64,000 nt of DNA, taken from G963665185 sp049723905 (GTDB taxonomy: Bacteria; Desulfobacterota; Desulfovibrionia; Desulfovibrionales; Desulfovibrionaceae). Positions 1-7,278 of this stretch are shown here, in pieces (positions within the stretch are counted from its first letter, which is position 1; the number at the start of each line of letters is the position of its first letter). Under the pieces are notes generated by a model. The model made no database searches, was not told the DNA's origin, and saw only the letters and a program-made list of their open reading frames with translations. Made by a program: the position numbers and the translations under genes. Where the stretch lies: NCBI RefSeq assembly GCF_049723905.1, contig NZ_JBJKFD010000001.1, forward strand, positions 2,604,001-2,668,000. Reading direction: 5' to 3'.

Positions 1-75
1 TGGGAACGATACGGGGAACTCACTGGTGACGACCGAGAAATCTTCGATGAAAAAGCACCCGGCCGCGCAGCATAA
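1..75 (+). CDS. C-terminal end of an unidentified protein (partial)
   Basis: The window opens inside a reading frame that is open from base 1 and stops with TAA at 73-75, giving 24 residues rich in acidic amino acids and ending in GRAA. It lies 18 bases upstream of the phage O-like gene on the same strand, so both may share an operon. Too little is visible to assign a family; the upstream sequence would be needed. Confidence 0.45.
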   Translation, partial: WERYGELTGDDREIFDEKAPGRAA

Positions 76-93
76 GGGACAAGGAAAGAATAC

Positions 94-462
94 ATGCCGA
101 TAAAAAACGACGAACTGAAACAACGCAAGAGACGACTTGAAGACGGACTTAGCGCCCCTCAGCAGGAGTCGCAACAGCCATATACAATGATTCGAAACTA
201 CTTGCTTGAAGCAATACTAAAACACAAATTGAATGGCGCCGAACAAAAATTAATCTGGTGGGTCTATCGACAGACATACGGTTACTACCGTGAATTCATC
301 AGATTCCAGCCCGACCGAATTGTTCATGAGACAAGCTATGGCCGCAAGGCAGTCGACAATGCTTACAAGTCGCTCACGGAAAGGAATATACTTCGACTGG
401 AAGATGACGACAAAAAGAAAAAGCGCATGCAAGTCAACTTTAAATCGAGCACTTGGAAATAG
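94..462 (+). CDS. Phage replication protein O-like winged-helix protein
   Basis: 122 residues. After about 28 polar N-terminal residues comes a segment starting YTMIRNYLLEAIL and including LIWWVYRQTYGYYRE and GRKAVDNAYKSL, which matches the layout of the phage replication protein O N-terminal domain: an initiator winged helix that binds origin iterons. The lysine-rich C-terminus is short and there is no helicase-loader extension. An AAGGA ribosome site lies about 7 bases upstream of the ATG, and an intrinsic terminator follows 24 bases after the stop. In a phage such a protein recruits the replicative helicase; in a small element or satellite it may act as an initiator or repressor. Family assignment is by pattern recognition, not by search. 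Confidence 0.6.
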   Translation: MPIKNDELKQRKRRLEDGLSAPQQESQQPYTMIRNYLLEAILKHKLNGAEQKLIWWVYRQTYGYYREFIRFQPDRIVHETSYGRKAVDNAYKSLTERNILRLEDDDKKKKRMQVNFKSSTWK

Positions 463-485
463 CTCATAAAACAAATAACCAAACA

Positions 486-527
486 AGCCCGGAGGAACCA
501 CAATCCTCCGGGCTGTTTCATTTTTTA
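486..527 (+). terminator. Intrinsic terminator after the O-like gene
   Basis: An 11-bp perfect stem (486-496 with 504-514, AGCCCGGAGGA) has a 7-base loop and is followed by GTTTCATTTTTTAT. It also sits at the end of the minus-strand small gene ending at 518, so it may separate the two convergent units. Confidence 0.8.
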
Positions 528-800
528 TGCTTCATAATTCTTACAGAAAGAGCCGTATATGAGTCGGAACTTGCATCATCAAGCGTTCCCATCACTAGGC
601 ACAACAGGGCCATTACGTGGTTCATTTTCTCAACAGGCAGCTTCACCTGACGATAGCTATTCACAACACGTTTGACCTTGCTCAGAGCGTCATCATGGCC
701 GTTTCCGGTCACTGTACAGGCTTTCCGAAAACTCTTCCTCGTACTGCTCCGACTGCACGGATTCATTACCAAGATATTTGTCGATAAGATTTGCTGGCAT
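518..800 (-). pseudogene. Small helical protein split by a frameshift, or two overlapping tiny genes
   Basis: An ATG at 798-800 with a good GGAGTGA ribosome site opens a 35-residue frame (MPANLIDKYLGN start, acidic QYEEEF segment) that stops with TGA at 693-695. Immediately there, another frame continues to 518 with a plausible helical sequence (ALSKVKRVVNSYRQVK, then VEKMNHVMALLCLVM). The upstream part of that second frame (695-838) has the unnatural composition of a shadow frame, so the most economical reading is one gene of about 90 codons with a one-base slip near 695. Alternatively, a GTG near 710 could start a separate 64-residue protein. No family recognised. Confidence 0.4.
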
Positions 801-938
801 TTCTCACTCCCCGGCACCGAAGATTTTCCGTAGCTCAATACTATTTATAAGGAACGAAATGCCAACGGGAGCTATCCATATGAATTACCTCGAAGAACGA
901 GAACCATGCGGGATGACTGACAAGCCCCCACGAAAGGG

Positions 939-1277
939 CTAATCCTCATCCACCTTATAAGTAATCTTCACGGCTTTGCTCATCTTATACAGCATAACAA
1001 TACTTGCGTCGTCAGCCGCACGAATGGTGTTCGCAAGCTCGCTCCTCATAATGCCGGGACTGGGCAATTCATAGTTGTCCAGCAGCTTCCCCAACCGAAC
1101 ATCAAGGGCCTCGGCAATCCGTTCCAGCTTGAAGACCGTAATATTCCCTTCACCACGCTCGACCTCACCAAGATATTTGGCACTTATATCAACAATCTCA
1201 GCAAGTTTGGCTTGGCTCAATCCTTTCTCCTTACGACGAGAACGGATTTTAGCACCCAAAAAATCCTTCAACTCCAT
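939..1277 (-). CDS. XRE-family helix-turn-helix regulator
   Basis: 112 residues from the ATG at 1275-1277, chosen because GGAGG lies 8 bases upstream; a GTG three codons earlier overlaps that ribosome site. Residues about 4-62 form a classic XRE/Cro fold (IRSRRKEKGLSQAKLAEI, then SAKYLGEVERGEGN and LERIAEALDVRLGKLL). The C-terminal 50 residues look helical and may dimerise. Such proteins act as lysogeny or element repressors. The upstream AT-rich region (1290-1375) carries several ATAAGT-type repeats that could be operators, but no clean palindrome is visible. It is divergent from the unknown gene at 1446. Confidence 0.8.
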   Translation of the reverse strand: MELKDFLGAKIRSRRKEKGLSQAKLAEIVDISAKYLGEVERGEGNITVFKLERIAEALDVRLGKLLDNYELPSPGIMRSELANTIRAADDASIVMLYKMSKAVKITYKVDED

Positions 1278-1445
1278 AACAGCCACCTCCGACCGATAAG
1301 TATAGGTGGCAAACCAGCGAACTAAACCTTTTATAAGTGTTTACAAGCTCATTTATACAACATATAAGTAATCAAAATCGACAATTGGACACACAAAGCT
1401 CATCAGATGAGCGAGACCACTATCTCAAACTGAACAGGAGAAAGC

Positions 1446-2072
1446 ATGTCCGCCACCAAGGAAGAATTCGTCAAGATCATGGAACAACGCATTGAAGCCG
1501 ATCCCAACCAACTCGGCATCCCCAATGCCCGGTTGGTGAAATTCGTCAACGACTTCGTTGATACCGAAGGCAGCAAATATCTGGACTACGGTCTCATCAA
1601 TTGGGGCATCGGCGTCCTCTTCTGGGGAATCCCTCTTGCCTTTCGGCAGATTACTCCCAAAGCAGTTGTCCATGAACTCGACCACGGCAAGGCCATCGAC
1701 CTCGACAAGCTCTATGCGGCCCATTCCGAATGGATCAACATGGATATCAACCGAGAGATGCCCCTCCTCTTCCACAAGATAGGCTCGATGAGCCCAAGCT
1801 GCGTCCTGCTCACCAACACGACTCTCTACTACAACATGCCGAGGTCGAAGAAATCCGGTGACGCCAAGCAGCAGACCATGGGCAAGATCGACATAGCCGA
1901 CATCACCCAATTCGATACCAAACCCCATTCCATTATGGATATGATTACCCTGACCGTGAACAACAACGAGATCGGCGCATTCAACTGCAAGAAAGCTCAC
2001 GGAAAGTCGGCCAACAATCTCCGCAAGCTGTTCCAATCCATCATCATGAAGAAGAACAGCCTCATCGGATAG
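1446..2072 (+). CDS. Unknown protein with a possible PH-like C-terminal domain
   Basis: 208 residues; the start is supported by AGGAG 5-8 bases upstream of the ATG. I do not recognise the family. The N-terminal half is polar, with one hydrophobic stretch at about residues 60-75 (LINWGIGVLFWGIPLAF). The second half (about 115-205) alternates short strands (SCVLLTNTTLYYNM, DMITLTVNNNEIGAF) and ends in an amphipathic helix (NLRKLFQSIIMKK), the pattern of bacterial PH-like domains. Its stop is 6 bases before the lipoprotein gene at 2079, so the two are very likely co-transcribed. It sits in the accessory block between an XRE repressor and the defence island; function unknown. Confidence 0.6.
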   Translation: MSATKEEFVKIMEQRIEADPNQLGIPNARLVKFVNDFVDTEGSKYLDYGLINWGIGVLFWGIPLAFRQITPKAVVHELDHGKAIDLDKLYAAHSEWINMDINREMPLLFHKIGSMSPSCVLLTNTTLYYNMPRSKKSGDAKQQTMGKIDIADITQFDTKPHSIMDMITLTVNNNEIGAFNCKKAHGKSANNLRKLFQSIIMKKNSLIG

Positions 2073-2078
2073 GCCCCC

Positions 2079-2855
2079 ATGAAAATGACAGCAATTCTCC
2101 TTGTCTGCCTGTGCCTACTCGGATGCACAGGCGGGCAGGAGGAAGCCCCACGGCTGGCATACTTCAATGACGTGAGGTGGAGTTGGTCGCCGGAAACAAC
2201 GGTCTTCGAACTGGACAAACGGGGATACTGCACGGCCTATCCCGACCACACCCACGGCACTCGCTTGCAGGTCTTCAATGCCTTCGTGGACCAATTCAAG
2301 TCGGACGGTTGCGGCAAAGTCCAAGGACTGACTTGGAATCCCTTTCCCTTCTTCTCCTACGAGGAATGGGGAAATGACCAACTCCTGTCGAAGTATCAGG
2401 AACTTTACCGGCGAATCATCGAGAGATACCGACCGGCCAACACGGACAAGGTCACTCGGAGCTATGAGGCTATCTGGCAACTCTGGAGCGATTTCGTTTC
2501 GAGTTCCAGTACCCTCCAAAAGATCAATCGGAACATCATCGTCTTCGACAAGGTGTATGCCGTTCCCAAAGCCGAAAGTCCGATCTTGAAAAGAGAGTTC
2601 TTTTACTCGCCGTTTTACGAAACGACATACGAAAAAGACGATACCCTAGTTGCTCACTGTGCCACTATCGACATCAATCTGTGGCCCAAAGTGCTTGCCG
2701 AAATTCAAGCCGAGTACGGCGAAGGCAAATCGAACACATGGATAGACGGAGAACACTATCTGGTGACTTCGATTGGGACCGATGTTCGATTATGGAATAT
2801 CAATCTCAAACGACTAAGACGCTATCTGGAACAACTCCAATCCAAGCTCAAATAG
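2079..2855 (+). CDS. Predicted lipoprotein of unknown function
   Basis: 258 residues starting with a lipoprotein signal (MKMTAILLVCLCLLGC, lipobox LLGC at residues 13-16, mature Cys16). The mature part is rich in Trp, Tyr and charged residues (e.g. SWSPETTVFELDKRGYC near residue 36) with no repeat or motif I can name. It should be anchored to the inner or outer membrane facing the periplasm. It starts 6 bases after the preceding unknown gene, so the two probably function together, and a terminator follows directly. Candidates include a periplasmic sensor or a superinfection-exclusion lipoprotein, but the sequence does not decide. Confidence 0.7.
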   Translation: MKMTAILLVCLCLLGCTGGQEEAPRLAYFNDVRWSWSPETTVFELDKRGYCTAYPDHTHGTRLQVFNAFVDQFKSDGCGKVQGLTWNPFPFFSYEEWGNDQLLSKYQELYRRIIERYRPANTDKVTRSYEAIWQLWSDFVSSSSTLQKINRNIIVFDKVYAVPKAESPILKREFFYSPFYETTYEKDDTLVAHCATIDINLWPKVLAEIQAEYGEGKSNTWIDGEHYLVTSIGTDVRLWNINLKRLRRYLEQLQSKLK

Positions 2856-2862
2856 CCATCGG

Positions 2863-2893
2863 AAAAGCCCGTCCTTACCGGATGGGCTTTTCA
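2863..2893 (+). terminator. Intrinsic terminator after the lipoprotein gene
   Basis: A stem of about 12 bp (AAAAGCCCGTCC with GGATGGGCTTTT, one G-T pair, loop TTACC) ends in a T run. It closes the 1446-2855 two-gene unit. Confidence 0.75.
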
Positions 2894-2990
2894 GTTCATG
2901 AAACGGTGTACATGCGCTCACTCGCCGTATAAGAGCAGAATAGGACGATTGTATCCTTCTGAATTTACGGAACAACAAGGAGTGAGCATT

Positions 2991-3407
2991 ATGGATTGCA
3001 TGGAACAGGCTATGAAGATGGTCGAGGCACAGGCCGGAGTTCGTGAAATGACCGCCGAAGGCATGATCTCGATGGTCAAGGAAGTGAACATGGGCCTCAC
3101 CGGAATTGCCACCGGCGAACATGGGGACAAGGCACAAGAACCGGTTATCGATCCCAAGAAGGCCATCAGGAAGAAGACCATCACCTGCGTCGAATGCGGC
3201 AAGACCTTCAAGACCATCACCAAGCGTCACCTGGAAAGCCACGGCCTGACATCCGCCGAATACAAGGTGAAATGGGGATACCCCAAGAGCCAGCCACTCT
3301 CCTGCCGGGATACGGCCAAGGCACGCTCCGAGCGCATGAAGAACATGGAGCTTTGGAAGAAGACCAAGCCCAAGAAGGCCCCGGCCAAGAAACCCGAAAC
3401 CAAGTAG
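2991..3407 (+). CDS. Ros/MucR-family zinc-finger transcriptional regulator
   Basis: 138 residues from the ATG at 2991, chosen because AAGGAGTGA lies 5-9 bases upstream; the frame is open further upstream but without a ribosome site. Residues about 62-90 contain the single prokaryotic C2H2 zinc finger of the Ros/MucR family (CVECGKTFKTITKRHLESH), followed by LTSAEYKVKWGYPKSQPL, the hallmark that packs around the finger. The C-terminus is a lysine-alanine-rich tail. Family members bind AT-rich DNA and silence horizontally acquired or surface genes. It has its own terminator and stands alone between two unknown genes, consistent with a regulator of this accessory block. Confidence 0.85.
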   Translation: MDCMEQAMKMVEAQAGVREMTAEGMISMVKEVNMGLTGIATGEHGDKAQEPVIDPKKAIRKKTITCVECGKTFKTITKRHLESHGLTSAEYKVKWGYPKSQPLSCRDTAKARSERMKNMELWKKTKPKKAPAKKPETK

Positions 3408-3428
3408 ATCATATCACCATGATCGTAG

Positions 3429-3457
3429 AGGCCCGTCCGATAGGATGGGCCTTTCAT
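3429..3457 (+). terminator. Intrinsic terminator after the Ros/MucR gene
   Basis: A 10-bp stem (AGGCCCGTCC with GGATGGGCCT, loop GATA) is followed by TTCATCTTT. The stem is nearly the same sequence as the terminator at 2863, suggesting local duplication of the terminator. Confidence 0.7.
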
Positions 3458-3581
3458 CTTTCAGCGAGAGTTCATGGCCACACCATCGTAGAGGCCCGAC
3501 GAGGCCACGCAACTACGAAACTGATAAACCATATGGATTTTCGACAAGAATCTCCGACAAGCCACACGAGAGGTCGAAACG

Positions 3582-3896
3582 ATGACATCCGACTACAAGG
3601 ACGAGATACAAGGCAGGATCCCCCGCTTATACGAGACAGAGAACATCCCGGCACATGAGAAGCTTATCTACCACCACTTCTTCATAGGAGATTCCCACTG
3701 GTACGCTGCCGAGTTCGACGGAGAAGACATCTTCTTCGGCTATGCCATCCTCAACGGAGACATGCAAAATGCCGAATGGGGCTACTTCTCTTTGCAGGAA
3801 CTGAAAAGCGTAAAAGTCGGGCCTCTACGGGTTGAGGTCGATTGCTCGTGGGAGGTAAAACGATTTCAGAAAATCAAAAAATGTGGATGCCCATAA
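3582..3896 (+). CDS. DUF2958 domain protein
   Basis: 104 residues. The sequence LYETENIPAHEKLIYHHFF, WYAAEFDGEDIFFGYAIL, NGDMQNAEWGYFSLQEL and a final hydrophobic strand match the DUF2958 family, small proteins typically found on plasmids, ICEs and prophages. The biochemical role is unknown. AGAGG lies about 8 bases upstream of the ATG. It is followed after 60 bases by the methyltransferase gene on the same strand and could be transcribed with it. Confidence 0.8.
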   Translation: MTSDYKDEIQGRIPRLYETENIPAHEKLIYHHFFIGDSHWYAAEFDGEDIFFGYAILNGDMQNAEWGYFSLQELKSVKVGPLRVEVDCSWEVKRFQKIKKCGCP

Positions 3897-3956
3897 CTGG
3901 TAAGTGGGCACAAAATATTATACATGCCTACAAGACCATAAACGAGGTAGAGCTAA

Positions 3957-5378
3957 GTGGATATCAGATCAATCAGACTAGAAAAGAAAATAAAATTCAG
4001 TGAATTAGCAGACAAAGTCAACATCGACCACACAGAATTGCGGAAAATTGAAAGAGGGTTCATTGAGCCTACCAAAGAGCAATTCTACACTCTTAGCCAA
4101 GCGCTAAAAGTTGACTCGGCAGTCTTAATATCTGGTCACCTCAATGAGATTAACAAGATAATACCCGGGGAAGGATACACAACATGCCAGTGCGGCGAAG
4201 AACGCTTCCTCGAAAGATCAAGCCCCATAGCTCCAGACAAAATCAAAGTGCTTGATCTTTTCTGCGGTTGCGGCGGATTGTCTTATGGCTTTGAACAGAC
4301 GGATAAGTTCCAAATCACAGCGGGAGTTGACCTCTTAGCCGACCGAGTCGAATCATTCCATGCGAATCACAACACAGCTATTGGCGTAATAGGCAACATT
4401 CACGAAATAGACAAAGACCATTTGTGGGAACTTGCAGGAACTCCAGACATTTTGATTGGAGGACCTCCCTGCCAAGGTTTTTCGTCAATTCGACCTTTTA
4501 GGCAACTGTCAGAGAATGATAAAAGAAACCATTTGGTAGAAATTTATAGAGATCTGGTTGCCGAAAAGAGGCCTCGATGGTTTGTGATGGAAAATGTTGT
4601 TGGCCTACTCACCCACAACAAAGGCAAGTTGCTGGAATCTCTTTTGGATGAATACAGCTCACTTGGTTATTCAGTTTCTTGGACAATCCTCAATGCAGCG
4701 AACTATGGGGTTCCACAAAACAGAGAACGTCTGTTCATCGTAGGAAACAATGCCAACATACGTTACAGTTGGCCAACACCGACTCATCATGCTCCCCACA
4801 AGAGCATGGGAGGGAAAAGATTTAATCGTTCCAACCGACTAAATCTATTTTCTGAAAACCTACCAAAAGCCATCACAGCTTACGATGCCATTTGCGATTT
4901 ACCAGAGATAGAATCTGGTGAAACGGCTGATAAATATGGCACTCCCAAATGTACAAATGAATACACCCACAAGATGAGGGGAAAAACCAATCAGCTATCG
5001 CTTCACTCATCGACTAAACACTCCGAAAAAATGATGGATATCATCAAACATGCAGGCGAAAATCGCAATTCCCTACCCAAAGACATGACCAGTAGCGGTT
5101 TTAGTTCATGCTATAGCAGGATTGACCCTGACAAACCTTCTGTTACTTTGACGGTCAATTTCGTACATCCAGCTTCTAACAAATGCATTCACCCATACCA
5201 ACACCGGGCCTTAACACCAAGAGAAGGGGCTAGGATTCAAAGCTTTCCTGACAATTACACTTTTTCTGGATCAAAAACCCAAATAGTAAAACAGATCGGC
5301 AATGCTGTCCCACCCCTTTTGGCTAAGGCTGTAGCCCTTTCTATTTATGAAGCAGAGATGCAAGCACAACAAATCTAA
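3957..5378 (+). CDS. DNA (cytosine-5)-methyltransferase with N-terminal HTH domain
   Basis: 473 residues, GTG start with GAGG about 10 bases upstream. Residues 1-58 are an XRE-type helix-turn-helix. From residue 98 on, all main C5-methyltransferase motifs appear in order: motif I (LDLFCGCGG, AdoMet binding), motif IV with catalytic Cys172 (GGPPCQGFSS), motif VI (ENVVG, Glu212), motif VIII (NAANYGVPQNRERLF), motif IX (RALTPREGARIQSFP) and motif X (GNAVPPLLA). It should methylate cytosine in a palindromic site and protect host DNA. The HTH domain suggests autoregulation, as reported for M.SsoII- and M.EcoRII-type enzymes. Its 3' end overlaps by 4 bases the convergent gene at 5375, the likely nuclease partner. 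Confidence 0.95.
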   Translation: MDIRSIRLEKKIKFSELADKVNIDHTELRKIERGFIEPTKEQFYTLSQALKVDSAVLISGHLNEINKIIPGEGYTTCQCGEERFLERSSPIAPDKIKVLDLFCGCGGLSYGFEQTDKFQITAGVDLLADRVESFHANHNTAIGVIGNIHEIDKDHLWELAGTPDILIGGPPCQGFSSIRPFRQLSENDKRNHLVEIYRDLVAEKRPRWFVMENVVGLLTHNKGKLLESLLDEYSSLGYSVSWTILNAANYGVPQNRERLFIVGNNANIRYSWPTPTHHAPHKSMGGKRFNRSNRLNLFSENLPKAITAYDAICDLPEIESGETADKYGTPKCTNEYTHKMRGKTNQLSLHSSTKHSEKMMDIIKHAGENRNSLPKDMTSSGFSSCYSRIDPDKPSVTLTVNFVHPASNKCIHPYQHRALTPREGARIQSFPDNYTFSGSKTQIVKQIGNAVPPLLAKAVALSIYEAEMQAQQI

Positions 5379-6016
5379 TCGAACAGAGCAGAAACATCCT
5401 TATATATCCTACCATTAGGTGACAACGGGGCCAAATTCAGATTGCAATAAACTATAGTTAAAGCATTCATTCCATCGGCATTAATAACCGCAGTCTTCCC
5501 AGAGTCTCCCGGCGTATTACTTTCATTGAAGTGTTCAGCCAGTAAATGTCCAACTCGGACCTCCCATATTCTGGCAACAACACCTCTATTTTCTTTACCT
5601 CGTTCAAATGAACCATTTTCATTCGCCAGCACATACCTGCAAATCAGATGAGGGCCAGGCTTCACCAAATGTCCCTTAGGTTTATTATTCTCAAGAGCCA
5701 CTTTAATCTCAATATCTGAACACCCTTGTCTATTTCCGAGTATGTCTGGGAATTTATGAGGGCCATTTTCAACAAAGCGCTCGCCTGAATGGATAACAAC
5801 TCCCCCTCGGAATAGATTCCCAACCATTGCTGACAAGTTCGCTAGCTCGAACAACTGAGACATCCTTGGAACCTTATTCTGCATCAGTTGAACATCCAAG
5901 CTCTCAAGAACGCCATGAGTGTGATTTATGGCGTTCGCAATTAAAGTTGTATCAAGTCCATATTTGCTTAATTCAAATTCGCCTAGACAATCACTGGAAG
6001 AAACAGGAGTAAACAT
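5375..6016 (-). CDS. Putative Type II restriction endonuclease (PD-(D/E)XK-like)
   Basis: 213 residues, convergent with and overlapping the methyltransferase by 4 bases. A PD-(D/E)XK-like signature is visible: Pro90-Asp91 (KFPDILG), then 11 residues later Glu103-Ile-Lys105 (SDIEIKVALEN), preceded by an N-terminal helical region. The catalytic triad would be Asp91, Glu103 and Lys105, binding metal to cleave DNA. The position beside a solitary C5 methyltransferase and a length typical of Type IIP nucleases support restriction activity; the recognition sequence cannot be read from the gene. I do not recognise a named subfamily. Upstream lies a 269-base region shared with the divergent CBASS operon. 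Confidence 0.65.
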   Translation of the reverse strand: MFTPVSSSDCLGEFELSKYGLDTTLIANAINHTHGVLESLDVQLMQNKVPRMSQLFELANLSAMVGNLFRGGVVIHSGERFVENGPHKFPDILGNRQGCSDIEIKVALENNKPKGHLVKPGPHLICRYVLANENGSFERGKENRGVVARIWEVRVGHLLAEHFNESNTPGDSGKTAVINADGMNALTIVYCNLNLAPLSPNGRIYKDVSALFD

Positions 6017-6285
6017 TAAGCCCCCAACATCAAAAGTTTCACATCAGAAGAATTAGCTCTTTCCCTTCAAACGTATATCGACCAACAGATAGCTAAGTCT
6101 TACTGGATATGCAAAAGCAACCCGCATTACACACTTAGATTTCAAACATCAGCAGTCCGTTATTTGGCCATTTAAAAACCCGAAACGTACTATCGAATAT
6201 TGACAATCAAGACAGAAGATTTAATCTCAAAAAATTGTATAGAAATGAGTCCAGCAAGGCAACTTCCGCAATGGGAGGAATTCGA
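6017..6285. promoter_or_regulatory. Divergent promoter region between restriction and CBASS genes
   Basis: 269 AT-rich bases without a convincing gene separate the minus-strand nuclease from the plus-strand CD-NTase. Promoters for both must lie here; no clear palindrome or control-protein box could be recognised by eye. The frame of the CD-NTase is open back to 6235 but lacks a ribosome site there. Confidence 0.5.
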
Positions 6286-7278
6286 ATGGGTTTTGATTTA
6301 CAAAAGCACTTCAACAAGTTCCACGACACCATCAAACTCGACGACAACGACACTCTGAAAGAAAAACGAGAGACGTTGACCAAGGAACTGAAGACTAAAC
6401 TAGCTAAAGACGACGACGCTCCCACCTTCACTTATTTCAATCAAGGGAGCTATGCCATGTTCACTGGAACAACTCCCCCCGATGGCGACTATGACATTGA
6501 TGTGGGCCTTGTCTTCGACTGTGAAAAAGAAGACTACGATGACCCCGTTGATTTGAAGGTTCTAGTCAGGGACGCGTTAAAGGATAAGAATAGAACTGTC
6601 GTCATTCGACGCCCATGTGTGACTGTAAAATACCTTGAGAACGAAAAGAGTAAATATCATGTGGACTTAGCTGTCTACGCAAAGAATGACGGCAACTATA
6701 CCATTGCCAAAGGCATGGAATGTTCTGCAAAGGACAAACGGTTTTGGGAGAAATCTGCCCCCAAAGGTTTAATTGCCTACGTCAACGATACGACCCGTCA
6801 CGACGATGATGGACGCGCCCAACTGCGCAGAGTGATTCGTTATATGAAACGCTGGCGTGAACATAAATTAAAAAACGACAGACCTTACAGCATTGCTCTG
6901 ACAGTGGCGGCCTGTCGATGGTTTGCACCCTATAACGATTCATTGACCGGAAAGATGGACGACCTCATGGGACTATACTACTTCGTTCAAAACATCCTTA
7001 GTCGGTTTAACATATTAGGAAAGCTTGAAATTCTCTTGCCAGTCGAGCCTTTTAACAATCTCAATGCGGACATGACTGATAATCAGATGAGCAACTTCAA
7101 AGAAAAACTCGAAGAGCTTCTCGACGCACTTTACGACGCGAGCAACTCCGAAGTTGAAGATGAAGCCTGTGAAATCCTCAAAAAACAATTTGGGCCAGAC
7201 TTTCCAGTTCCACCGAAAGACGAAAATGCTAAAAAAGCACCCGCAGGATACGCGCCAGCAGGTACAAGCGCAGCCTAG
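6286..7278 (+). CDS. CBASS CD-NTase (cyclic-oligonucleotide synthase)
   Basis: 330 residues from the ATG at 6286, chosen because GGAGG lies 8 bases upstream. The nucleotidyltransferase core is plain: Gly54-Ser55 (QGSYAMFTGT), the metal-binding pair Asp70 and Asp72 (DGDYDIDVGLVFD) and the third carboxylate Asp127 (YHVDLAVY), followed by a helical OAS-like domain (QLRRVIRYMKRWRE). On phage infection it should make a cyclic di- or trinucleotide that activates the effector encoded three genes downstream. The C-terminus is a flexible tail ending GTSAA, a small-residue end suited to conjugation by Cap2. The stop codon directly abuts the Cap2 start. GC content is lower than in the core genes nearby. 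Confidence 0.93.
   Translation: MGFDLQKHFNKFHDTIKLDDNDTLKEKRETLTKELKTKLAKDDDAPTFTYFNQGSYAMFTGTTPPDGDYDIDVGLVFDCEKEDYDDPVDLKVLVRDALKDKNRTVVIRRPCVTVKYLENEKSKYHVDLAVYAKNDGNYTIAKGMECSAKDKRFWEKSAPKGLIAYVNDTTRHDDDGRAQLRRVIRYMKRWREHKLKNDRPYSIALTVAACRWFAPYNDSLTGKMDDLMGLYYFVQNILSRFNILGKLEILLPVEPFNNLNADMTDNQMSNFKEKLEELLDALYDASNSEVEDEACEILKKQFGPDFPVPPKDENAKKAPAGYAPAGTSAA

Noticed and set aside
250..501. Minus-strand frame opposite the O-like replication gene
   Set aside because: Shadow frame without ribosome site; the plus-strand gene has family motifs and a terminator.
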